Shown: in pieces, positions 1-5,148 of the stretch | Numbering within the stretch: position 1 is the first letter of the stretch | Layout: each line of letters starts with the position of its first letter | Source of the DNA: a bacterium | Lineage (GTDB): Bacteria; Actinomycetota; Acidimicrobiia; Acidimicrobiales; Ilumatobacteraceae | Length of the DNA: 5,148 bases | Assembly: GCA_029978815.1 (NCBI GenBank) | Contig: JAPOIQ010000116.1 | Coordinates: 1 to 5,148, forward strand | Direction: 5' to 3' | Program-made: the position numbers and the translations under genes | Notes under the pieces: generated by a model | What the model was told of the DNA's origin: nothing | The model's input: only the letters and a program-made list of their open reading frames with translations | The model's database searches: none

Positions 1-109
1 AAATCGCTTTGGCGACGTCAGCCTCATCATCTTCATCTGGGTAGAAAATGTCGGGATTGAGACCGCGGCAGGCTCCGGCCATTCGCCATTCGAAGTCATG
101 ATCTGCCAT
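1..109 (-). CDS. WhiB-family [4Fe-4S] transcriptional regulator, N-terminal fragment
   Basis: Reading the minus strand from the ATG at 109-107 gives 36 codons before the gene leaves the left edge. The product starts MADHDFEWRMAGACRGLNPD and continues with IFYP and an acidic stretch (DEDDEAD). A Trp-Arg pair, then Ala-Cys-Arg-Gly (Cys14), then Asn-Pro-Asp and an aromatic-aromatic-Pro motif is the typical N-terminus of WhiB-like (Wbl) proteins, in which this first cysteine is one of four cluster ligands. The other three cysteines and the C-terminal G[VI]WGG turn would lie outside the window. Wbl proteins bind a redox- and NO-sensitive [4Fe-4S] cluster and usually act with the principal sigma factor. 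The start is supported by a good ribosome binding site 8 bases upstream. The gene is divergent from the glpD operon and shares its control region. The family call is strong; the subfamily (WhiB1, WblA and so on) cannot be assigned from 36 residues. Confidence 0.88.
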   Translation of the reverse strand, partial: MADHDFEWRMAGACRGLNPDIFYPDEDDEADVAKAI

Positions 110-117
110 TGCTGCTA

Positions 118-124
118 CCCCCCT
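118..124 (-). promoter_or_regulatory. Ribosome binding site of the whiB-like gene
   Basis: On the minus strand the sequence AGGGGGG lies 8 bases upstream of the ATG at 109-107. This purine run is a close match to the anti-Shine-Dalgarno complement, and it supports that ATG as the start of the WhiB-like protein. Confidence 0.6.
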
Positions 125-137
125 TTGGTTACCAGCT

Positions 138-151
138 GTGACATTTGACAC
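138..151. promoter_or_regulatory. Imperfect dyad in the divergent intergenic region, possible operator
   Basis: GTGACATTTGACAC is a near-palindrome: five of its seven opposed base pairs are complementary (GTG...CAC outer, CA...TG inner). It also contains a direct repeat, TGACA then TGACA, separated by two bases. It overlaps the candidate -10 box of whiB and includes a perfect TTGACA (145-150) on the plus strand, which could be a -35 box for glpD. However, no convincing -10 box follows at 16-18 bases. One half, TGTGA at 137-141, resembles half of a CRP/GlxR site but the other half does not fit. The position between divergent genes is suggestive; the evidence is weak. Confidence 0.22.
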
Positions 152-177
152 TAGAGCGCGAATAACTCTGTGTGCAA
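148..177 (-). promoter_or_regulatory. Candidate promoter of the whiB-like gene
   Basis: On the minus strand TTGCAC (177-172) is followed after 18 bases by TAGTGT (153-148). These resemble a -35 box (TTGACA) and the actinobacterial TANNNT -10 box. Transcription would start near base 141, leaving a leader of about 30 bases that contains the ribosome binding site. The match is by eye only and the -35 is imperfect. If real, this promoter overlaps the left end of the glpD control region. Confidence 0.35.
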
Positions 178-229
178 TGGGAATTTCAAGATTTTTCAGA
201 GTTTTTGCACGTCTTTCCAGCACCTGCTC

Positions 230-1867
230 ATGCTTCACTACGATGAGACAGTGCCCCCTCTCACAACGACTGTCGGAATTCACCGAGAAACCTTCGCTCG
301 ACAGTTGCACGAGCGGTCAGAGAGCGGCATTCCATTCGATCTTGTCGTGATCGGCGGCGGCATCACGGGGGCCGGAGTCGCACTCGATGCATCCTTGCGC
401 GGTTTCGATGTTCTGCTCGTCGAGAGGGGCGACTTTGCGTCAGGAACATCATCAAAAAGTTCAAAACTGGTTCACGGCGGCCTGCGATATCTGCAACAAG
501 GGGATGTTCCACTTGTTCGCGAAGCCCTTCGAGAGCGGAGCATTCTTCAACGAATCGCTCCCGGACGTGTTGAGGTTCTTCCTTTTCTGCTCCCCATCTT
601 CACTCGCGACGGGCTGTTCCCTCGTCGTATCGCACGTGCACTCGGCAGCGCATTGTGGGCATACGACACCGCAGGAGGATGGCGTATTGGGCGGCTACAC
701 CGCAGATTGAGAAAGTCGGGGGTTGCCAAGATGGCTCCGCTCCTCGACAGCGAGCGCATTGCCGGCGGGTATATCTATTACGACGCTCGAGCGGACGATG
801 CTCGACTCACTCTTGATGTTGTCTCCACTGCGGTGGGTGCCGGTGCTGTTGCGGTGAACTATTGCCCGGTCGAAGAGGTAACTGTCACTGACGGCCGCGT
901 CAAAGGAGTCACACTTCATCTCGATGGAGCGACGGTCGAAGTGCCGGCGACATGTGTCGTGAACGCAGCAGGGGTGTGGGCTGAGCGAATTGATGACCTT
1001 GTCAACCAGAAACTCAGCGAGCCCCTTCCCGCATTGGCAGTTCGACCAGCCCGGGGTGTTCACGTCACCATCCCTTGGGAACTGGTTCAAACCCGAGTAG
1101 CAATGGTGCTGCCGGTTCCAGGTGACAAGCGGAGCGTCTTTCTCGTACCCGACATGGCACGACCTGATGGAACATTCGAAGTTGCGTACATCGGAACAAC
1201 CGATACCGATCACGACGGCTCTCTCGACAATCCTGAATGTTCCTCGCAAGACGTCGAGTACCTGCTTCGGGCCGTCAACGCAACGATGGAGACAACGGTG
1301 ACCCGGGATCATGTCATCGGCGTCTGGTCTGGCCTGAGACCACTCGTGACATCAGACGACGCCGCAGAGGGGCGGACCGCCGACATCAGCCGGCGACACC
1401 GTGTCGACATGAGCGCGTCGGGATACGTGCGCGTCGTCGGAGGAAAACTCACGACCTATCGCGCGATGGCCGAAGACACAATGGACCATGTCGAACGGGT
1501 AATTGGAAAACGAAATCCCTGTGTTACTCGCAAAACCGCACTCGCCGACCGCGATCCTCGCGCCATGCGAGACATCGCCGACGCCGGCTCGTCACAATCT
1601 GATTTGCTGCCGGGCTCACAACTCACTGAAACCGACGTGGTGTACGCAGTCCGGCATGAAGCCGCAATTCATCTCACCGATGTCATGACGAGGCGATCCC
1701 GCCTTCACCTACTTCACCGAGATCTTGCTGAGCGTTGCGCCGAACCGGTCTCGCTCATCATGCAACGCGAACTTGGGTGGTCAGATGTACGGCGTCAGGA
1801 TGAGCTCAATAGTTACGTGAGTTTGTGTCATGCCGAGGTTGATGCAATGAACGAAGGAACAACGTAA
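230..1867 (+). CDS. glpD: FAD-dependent glycerol-3-phosphate dehydrogenase (aerobic GlpD type)
   Basis: This membrane-associated flavoprotein family oxidises sn-glycerol-3-phosphate to dihydroxyacetone phosphate and passes electrons to quinone. Counting from ATG 230 (545 residues, normal for the family): a Rossmann FAD motif IGGGITG at 41-47; an acidic residue ending beta-2 (LLVERGDFA); the family signature SGTSSKSSKLVHGGLRYL at 71-88; YYDARADDARL near 183; IGTTDTDHDG at 321-330; SGLRPL at 367-372; GGKLTTYR at 404-411; and a C-terminal DAO_C domain from about 465. The start is uncertain. A GTG at 170 would add 20 residues unlike family members, from AT-rich DNA. A GTG at 251 would give MPPLTTTV and a family-like distance of about 30 residues to the FAD motif. 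None has a strong ribosome binding site, so ATG 230 is a compromise. It is first of four tightly packed genes; its TAA shares a base with the next ATG. A tetritol-phosphate dehydrogenase (EryB-like) is a less likely alternative. Confidence 0.92.
   Translation: MLHYDETVPPLTTTVGIHRETFARQLHERSESGIPFDLVVIGGGITGAGVALDASLRGFDVLLVERGDFASGTSSKSSKLVHGGLRYLQQGDVPLVREALRERSILQRIAPGRVEVLPFLLPIFTRDGLFPRRIARALGSALWAYDTAGGWRIGRLHRRLRKSGVAKMAPLLDSERIAGGYIYYDARADDARLTLDVVSTAVGAGAVAVNYCPVEEVTVTDGRVKGVTLHLDGATVEVPATCVVNAAGVWAERIDDLVNQKLSEPLPALAVRPARGVHVTIPWELVQTRVAMVLPVPGDKRSVFLVPDMARPDGTFEVAYIGTTDTDHDGSLDNPECSSQDVEYLLRAVNATMETTVTRDHVIGVWSGLRPLVTSDDAAEGRTADISRRHRVDMSASGYVRVVGGKLTTYRAMAEDTMDHVERVIGKRNPCVTRKTALADRDPRAMRDIADAGSSQSDLLPGSQLTETDVVYAVRHEAAIHLTDVMTRRSRLHLLHRDLAERCAEPVSLIMQRELGWSDVRRQDELNSYVSLCHAEVDAMNEGTT
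1854..1858 (+). promoter_or_regulatory. Ribosome binding site of the AGPS-like gene
   Basis: AAGGA lies inside the end of glpD, 8 bases before the ATG at 1867. It fixes that start, whose A is also the last base of the glpD TAA stop codon. The arrangement (TAATG) favours translational coupling of the two genes. Confidence 0.6.
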
Positions 1868-3369
1868 TGACAACAACTCCTACTCCCCCGATTGAACTCG
1901 AAGGCCACGCAGAACACCTCGCCGGAACGCGCACGGCGATCTCGGCATCGACACTGTCAGTCCTTGCCGAGATCTGTCGCGTGACAACCGCATCAACCAA
2001 CCCTCAAGAAGTTGCTGAACTCAGCCGTGACTGGTGGCCGCTCGCATTGCACTGGGCACTTCAAGGAGAGGTTGGTTCACTTGCTGCGGTCGTTGCGCAT
2101 CCGAACTCGACTGAAGAGGTTTCGCGAATTCTCGCAGTTTGTCACGAGGCATCGATTCCGGTCACGGCAGCTGGAGGTCGTTCTGGGGTCTGCGGTGGTT
2201 CGATCCCGGTGCATGGAGGAGTCGTACTCGATCTCTCGGCAATGAACTCCATCACCGCAGTCGATGAGATATCAGGTGTAGTGACAGCACAATGCGGGGT
2301 GTTCGGTCCCGATCTCGAAGCGGAACTGCGCACACATCACGGAATCACCGTTGGCCACCACCCGCAGAGCTTTGACCTCGCAACCGTTGGCGGATGGGTT
2401 GCCTGCCGGGGCGCTGGGCAGTATTCGACCCGCTACGGAAAAATCGAAGACATGGTGGTTGGTCTTGAAGTTGTCCTCGCCGATGGCTCGGTGATTAACA
2501 CTGGCGGGCATGCGGCTGGTGCCGTCGGACCGGACCTCAACCATGTATTTGTTGGCTCAGAGGGAACGCTCGGCATCATTACGTCGGTGATGCTCAGAAC
2601 GCACCCGGTGAGCAACTATCAAGGTCGTGCTTCATACTCTTTTCCGACACTGAGCGATGCCTTTGAAGCCTGCCGCTTGGCAATACGCCACGACGCAACT
2701 CCTGCCGTGCTTCGCCTCTACGACCCAATTGAATCGGCACGATCCCACGGCGGGAACGGCAGCGAAACCATTGTGTTGGTGCTCGATGAGGGGCATCCAC
2801 GAATAGTTGATGCAACCCTTGAGACCGTGCGTGAGTGCTTCACCAACTGCGGTGCTACGGCGATGCCCGAAGATCGCGTCGCACACTGGCTGGAGCACCG
2901 AAATGACACAACCGCGCTTCAGGGCCTCACGAAGAAAGGCTTCGTCATCGACACGATGGAAGTGACGGTTCCGTGGTCAAAACTCAACGACGTGTATGAC
3001 GCTGTTCGTGAAGCATCTCTCTCAACTCCTCACGCAGTGTCAGCATCGGCTCATCTTTCCCATAGCTATCTCGACGGCGCATGTCTCTACTTCAGTCTCG
3101 CGTCGCGCCCGCCGCGGGATACTCCGCTTGCTGAAATCGATTCAACCCATCGAGCACTTTGGGATGCCGCTCAACGCGCAGCCCTTGGCGCAGGCGCAAA
3201 TCTTTCTCACCACCACGGCGTTGGTTTAAACCGTTCGAGGTACATGCGCGAGGCGCTCGGCTCGGCGTTCAGTTCTCTGCAAAACATCAAAGATGCACTC
3301 GACCCACACGGCATCATGAACCCCGGCAAATTGGGATTCGATGACAAGTTCGGATCGTCAGGGTGGTGA
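1867..3369 (+). CDS. FAD-binding oxidase of the alkyldihydroxyacetonephosphate synthase (AGPS) type
   Basis: A 500-residue VAO/PCMH-family flavoprotein. AGPS exchanges the acyl chain of acyl-DHAP for a fatty alcohol, forming the ether bond of ether lipids. Features in order: RDWWPLAL at 54-61, common in bacterial AGPS-like proteins; FAD_binding_4 domain about 72-245 with AAGGRSGVCGG (101-111), HHPQSFDLATVGGWVACRG (164-182), YGKIEDMVVG (190-199) and SEGTLGIIT (231-239); a FAD-oxidase C-terminal domain with SHSYLDGACLYFS (398-410), LSHHHGVG (446-453) and a DP-G-MNPGK end (479-488). From memory of mammalian AGPS, the Tyr in its GACIYF segment is catalytic Tyr578 and its His-His-His is 615-617; Tyr408 and His448-450 match these in motif and spacing (40 against 37 residues). 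This separates it from glycolate oxidase GlcD-like relatives. No targeting signal is seen. Bacterial members are mostly uncharacterised, so the family is firm but the exact reaction is inferred. Its place between a DHAP-producing dehydrogenase and a polyol kinase supports DHAP-type chemistry. Confidence 0.88.
   Translation: MTTTPTPPIELEGHAEHLAGTRTAISASTLSVLAEICRVTTASTNPQEVAELSRDWWPLALHWALQGEVGSLAAVVAHPNSTEEVSRILAVCHEASIPVTAAGGRSGVCGGSIPVHGGVVLDLSAMNSITAVDEISGVVTAQCGVFGPDLEAELRTHHGITVGHHPQSFDLATVGGWVACRGAGQYSTRYGKIEDMVVGLEVVLADGSVINTGGHAAGAVGPDLNHVFVGSEGTLGIITSVMLRTHPVSNYQGRASYSFPTLSDAFEACRLAIRHDATPAVLRLYDPIESARSHGGNGSETIVLVLDEGHPRIVDATLETVRECFTNCGATAMPEDRVAHWLEHRNDTTALQGLTKKGFVIDTMEVTVPWSKLNDVYDAVREASLSTPHAVSASAHLSHSYLDGACLYFSLASRPPRDTPLAEIDSTHRALWDAAQRAALGAGANLSHHHGVGLNRSRYMREALGSAFSSLQNIKDALDPHGIMNPGKLGFDDKFGSSGW
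3360..3366 (+). promoter_or_regulatory. Candidate ribosome binding site of the small membrane protein
   Basis: AGGGTGG lies at the very end of the AGPS-like gene. Its AGG is 9 bases before the ATG at 3372, a suitable spacing, whereas it is far too close to serve the in-frame GTG codons at 3363 and 3366. This is the reason for preferring ATG 3372. Confidence 0.4.
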
Positions 3370-3371
3370 AG

Positions 3372-3791
3372 ATGCAGACATCACAACGTTGGGACGTCAC
3401 AGCACTTCGCATGGGAGCGACGGTCTCACTTGTCTTCGCCATTCCATTTTCACTTGGAGCCTCATGGGCTGCGAGCCGAAACTCAACCACTCTTGCGATC
3501 TGGCTCGTTCTTGGCGCCGTCGGAGGGTTCACACTCGGCTCAGGGTGTGCTGCGTGGGTGCAACGTCTCGATCTTCCACTCAGCCACGGACTTGTCACCG
3601 CGACCGGCACCTACTCCGCGACCCAGGCGCTGTTTATTGCGGTACAGCTCGTCACGGGAGGCAGCGTGAATTGGTTCGGGGCCTTCTTCAATCTCAGCGT
3701 CGTCGCAGGAGTTGGCTTGGTCGGCGGATGGATCGGGCGTCGTCTGCGCGCAAAAGGTTTCGTCCCATCGTTTGAACGGTCAGGTCAATGA
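3372..3791 (+). CDS. Small four-helix integral membrane protein of unknown function
   Basis: 139 residues from ATG 3372; in-frame GTG codons at 3363 and 3366 are alternatives that add three or two residues. I do not recognise a named family. Four hydrophobic segments rich in Gly and Ala lie at about 12-34, 40-62, 70-94 and 100-122. The short loops between them are SRNST, QRLDLPL and GGSVN, and the C-terminal tail is basic (RRLRAK). Placing both ends in the cytoplasm obeys the positive-inside rule: Arg in the N-terminus, in loop 2-3 and in the tail. No cleavable signal peptide, cysteine cluster or catalytic motif is visible. It lacks the NPA motifs and length of a GlpF glycerol channel, although it sits where such a transporter might be expected. 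It starts within a few bases of the preceding stop and its TGA overlaps the next ATG, so it is surely co-translated with the lipid and glycerol genes. Possible roles are a small transporter subunit or a membrane partner of the flavoenzymes; neither is shown by sequence. Confidence 0.8.
   Translation: MQTSQRWDVTALRMGATVSLVFAIPFSLGASWAASRNSTTLAIWLVLGAVGGFTLGSGCAAWVQRLDLPLSHGLVTATGTYSATQALFIAVQLVTGGSVNWFGAFFNLSVVAGVGLVGGWIGRRLRAKGFVPSFERSGQ
3788..3791 (+). promoter_or_regulatory. ATGA stop-start overlap coupling the membrane protein and kinase genes
   Basis: The kinase ATG (3788-3790) overlaps the membrane-protein TGA (3789-3791). Upstream there is only a short AGG (3782-3784), too close to be a good ribosome binding site, so the kinase is probably translated by terminating ribosomes that restart. 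Confidence 0.5.
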
Positions 3792-5148
3792 TCCTCGTCA
3801 TAGATGTCGGCACGACGAGCATCCGTGTGGCGACGATGAATTCCGATGGAGAAATCGTCGATTTTCATCAGGAGCAACAACCACCAGCAACACCGTTTCC
3901 TGGTCTCGTCGAATTCGATCCACTAGCGCTTTCTCGTGCCGTCATCGACCTCGCAACCGCTGCAATACGTACCGCGGGCGGCATCGCCGGCGTCGCGATC
4001 ACCACCCAGCGCGCCAGCACGGTGGTGTGGAATCGATCGACCGGAGAACCAGTCGGTCCGGGGCTGGGTTGGCAGGACCTTCGCACGGTTGGCGAATGCA
4101 TGACAGCGAAGAGCGAGCACGGTGTCGCAGTCGCTCCGAACCAGAGCGCGACGAAAGCGCAATGGTTGTTGAACTCAGTCGAGAACGCTCGAGGACTTGA
4201 CCTCTGCATCGGGACGATCGATTCGTGGATCGTGTGGGCGCTCTCAGGTGGTCAATCACATATCACCGACCACACCAATGCAGCGGTTACCGGCTGGTAC
4301 TCACCCCAGACCGCCTCTTGGGATGAACGGCTTTGCGATGTCTTCAATACACCAATGTCGATGTTGCCGACCATTGTCGACAGCGTCGGCGAATGCGCAA
4401 TTGCTCATGCGCTGCCGGGTTCACCACCAATCGTCGCTGTCATTGGAGACCAGCAGGCCTCCCTCGTGGGTCAAGGATGCGTGTCGCCGGGACTTGCCAA
4501 GATCACCTTCGGAACAGGAGGGATGCTCGACACGGTGATCTCCAACGGTTCTCCGCTCGCCCAAAGTACTCGTCGTGGGGACGGTGGATGTTTCGGCATC
4601 GTGGCGTGGGCAGAAGCCGGCCAACGAACATTTGGTGCTGAATCGATCATGCTCGCCGCGGGATCCAATATCGACTGGCTTCGAGATGACCTCGGGCTCA
4701 TTGCAACGAGCACCGAAAGCCACAACATCGCTTCAACCTGTGCGTCAACCGAGGGAGTCATGTTCGTTCCCGCCCCGCTCGGCCTCGGAACTCCGCACTG
4801 GGATTACGGTGCTCGAAGCACATTTGTTGGCCTCACTCGGGGAACTACTCGAGCTCACATGGTTCGCGCAGTGCTCGAAGGGGTCGCCCACCGAGGAGCA
4901 GACCTGGTCGAAGCAGTCATCGCCGATGCCAAAGTTGATGTGGATGTCATTCGAATTGACGGCGGAATGAGCAAGAACCCCACATTCGTCCAAGCGCTCG
5001 CCAATGCATCTCAGCGCACCGTCGAAGTGTCTCCCGTCACCGAAGCAACCACGCTTGGAGCCGCGTTTCTCGCGGGGGTGGCGGTGGGAACCTGGAATTC
5101 CCTGTCGGCTGCGGTGAGTACGTGGGCCCCAGCCGTAGTTGTGGCGCC
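3788..5148 (+). CDS. FGGY-family carbohydrate/polyol kinase, glycerol-kinase-like, C-terminus cut by window end
   Basis: The open frame runs from ATG 3788 to the edge: 453 codons of an expected 490-500. GlpK landmarks are in order: phosphate-binding DVGTTSIR (6-13); TQRASTVVW (73-81); GWQDLRT (94-100); TIDSWIVW (143-150); GDQQASL (220-226) with catalytic-base Asp221; FGTGG (241-245); PLGLGTPHWD (330-339); an FGGY signature 2 match at 344-364; DGGMSKN (391-397); TTLGAAFLAG (421-430). Overall order and spacing resemble glycerol kinase more than xylulokinase. Several E. coli GlpK glycerol contacts look changed: Arg83 is kept (Arg75) and Trp103 (Trp95) and Asp245 (Asp221) are kept, but Glu84 is Ala76, Tyr135 is Asn118 and Phe270 is Met246. 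FGGY signature 1 is also degraded around QSATKAQW. The FBP-binding loop before GDQQ in E. coli GlpK is missing. The fold and ATP-dependent kinase role are secure; the substrate is open (glycerol, dihydroxyacetone or another polyol), so no symbol is given. Confidence 0.88.
   Translation, partial: MILVIDVGTTSIRVATMNSDGEIVDFHQEQQPPATPFPGLVEFDPLALSRAVIDLATAAIRTAGGIAGVAITTQRASTVVWNRSTGEPVGPGLGWQDLRTVGECMTAKSEHGVAVAPNQSATKAQWLLNSVENARGLDLCIGTIDSWIVWALSGGQSHITDHTNAAVTGWYSPQTASWDERLCDVFNTPMSMLPTIVDSVGECAIAHALPGSPPIVAVIGDQQASLVGQGCVSPGLAKITFGTGGMLDTVISNGSPLAQSTRRGDGGCFGIVAWAEAGQRTFGAESIMLAAGSNIDWLRDDLGLIATSTESHNIASTCASTEGVMFVPAPLGLGTPHWDYGARSTFVGLTRGTTRAHMVRAVLEGVAHRGADLVEAVIADAKVDVDVIRIDGGMSKNPTFVQALANASQRTVEVSPVTEATTLGAAFLAGVAVGTWNSLSAAVSTWAPAVVVA

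Noticed and set aside
137..152. A CRP/GlxR-type operator (TGTGA-N6-TCACA)
   Set aside because: The left half TGTGA is perfect but the right half reads ACACT, only three of five matches and lacking the expected symmetry, so it is kept only as a generic dyad.
695..1312. A 205-codon open frame on the minus strand inside glpD
   Set aside because: It lies wholly antisense to a gene with clear family motifs, its translation is rich in Cys, Ser, His and Arg with no recognisable domain, and it has no ribosome binding site of note. It is a shadow of the plus-strand codon bias.
3372..3791. The small membrane protein as a GlpF-type glycerol facilitator
   Set aside because: It has about four helices rather than six plus two half-helices and neither NPA motif.
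3712..4200. A 162-codon plus-strand open frame across the membrane protein-kinase junction
   Set aside because: It is in another frame over two better-supported genes, and its product is a low-complexity Arg/Ser/His-rich sequence typical of an off-frame reading.
4421..4761. Two overlapping minus-strand open frames within the kinase
   Set aside because: They oppose the conserved FGGY coding sequence, overlap each other and encode no recognisable motif.
3788..5148. Annotation of the kinase as xylulokinase
   Set aside because: Although it is an FGGY kinase with a non-standard pocket, the TIDSWIVW, GDQQASL, GTPHWD and WLRD segments follow glycerol kinase in order and spacing.

Overview
The window looks like chromosomal DNA from an actinobacterium. 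The left edge carries the start of a WhiB-family iron-sulfur regulator, a family essentially restricted to Actinobacteria and their phages. Base composition is only moderately GC-rich by eye, and GTG is a possible start codon at some genes. This would suit a moderate-GC lineage such as Acidimicrobiia better than Streptomyces or Mycobacterium, but that placement is inference; no rRNA or marker gene is present to settle it.

Layout: (1) bases 1-109, minus strand, the first 36 codons of a whiB-like gene running off the left edge. (2) bases 110-229, a divergent intergenic region with a candidate whiB promoter and ribosome binding site and an imperfect dyad. (3) bases 230-3791, three complete plus-strand genes: an FAD-dependent glycerol-3-phosphate dehydrogenase (glpD-type), a flavoprotein of the alkyldihydroxyacetonephosphate synthase (AGPS) type, and a small four-helix membrane protein of unknown function. 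(4) 3788 to the right edge, an FGGY-family kinase related to glycerol kinase, truncated after 453 codons by the window end. The four plus-strand genes are packed with overlaps of 1 to 7 bases or a gap of 2, and no internal terminator is evident, so they very probably form one operon.

How they may work together: a polyol kinase would make a polyol phosphate, the GlpD-type enzyme would oxidise it (glycerol-3-phosphate to DHAP, electrons to quinone), and the AGPS-type enzyme belongs to the family that replaces the acyl group of acyl-DHAP with a fatty alcohol to make the ether bond of ether lipids. The AGPS-like protein retains the tyrosine and the His-His-His motif used by the eukaryotic enzyme. 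The operon therefore suggests a link between glycerol catabolism and ether-lipid or glycerolipid precursor supply. The kinase complicates this: it has the GlpK fold and FGGY landmarks, but three of the residues that line the glycerol pocket in E. coli GlpK appear replaced (Glu84 to Ala, Tyr135 to Asn, Phe270 to Met). Its substrate may not be glycerol. That and the uncharacterised membrane protein are the most interesting points. Nothing here resembles a mobile element, CRISPR array, RNA gene or defence system.
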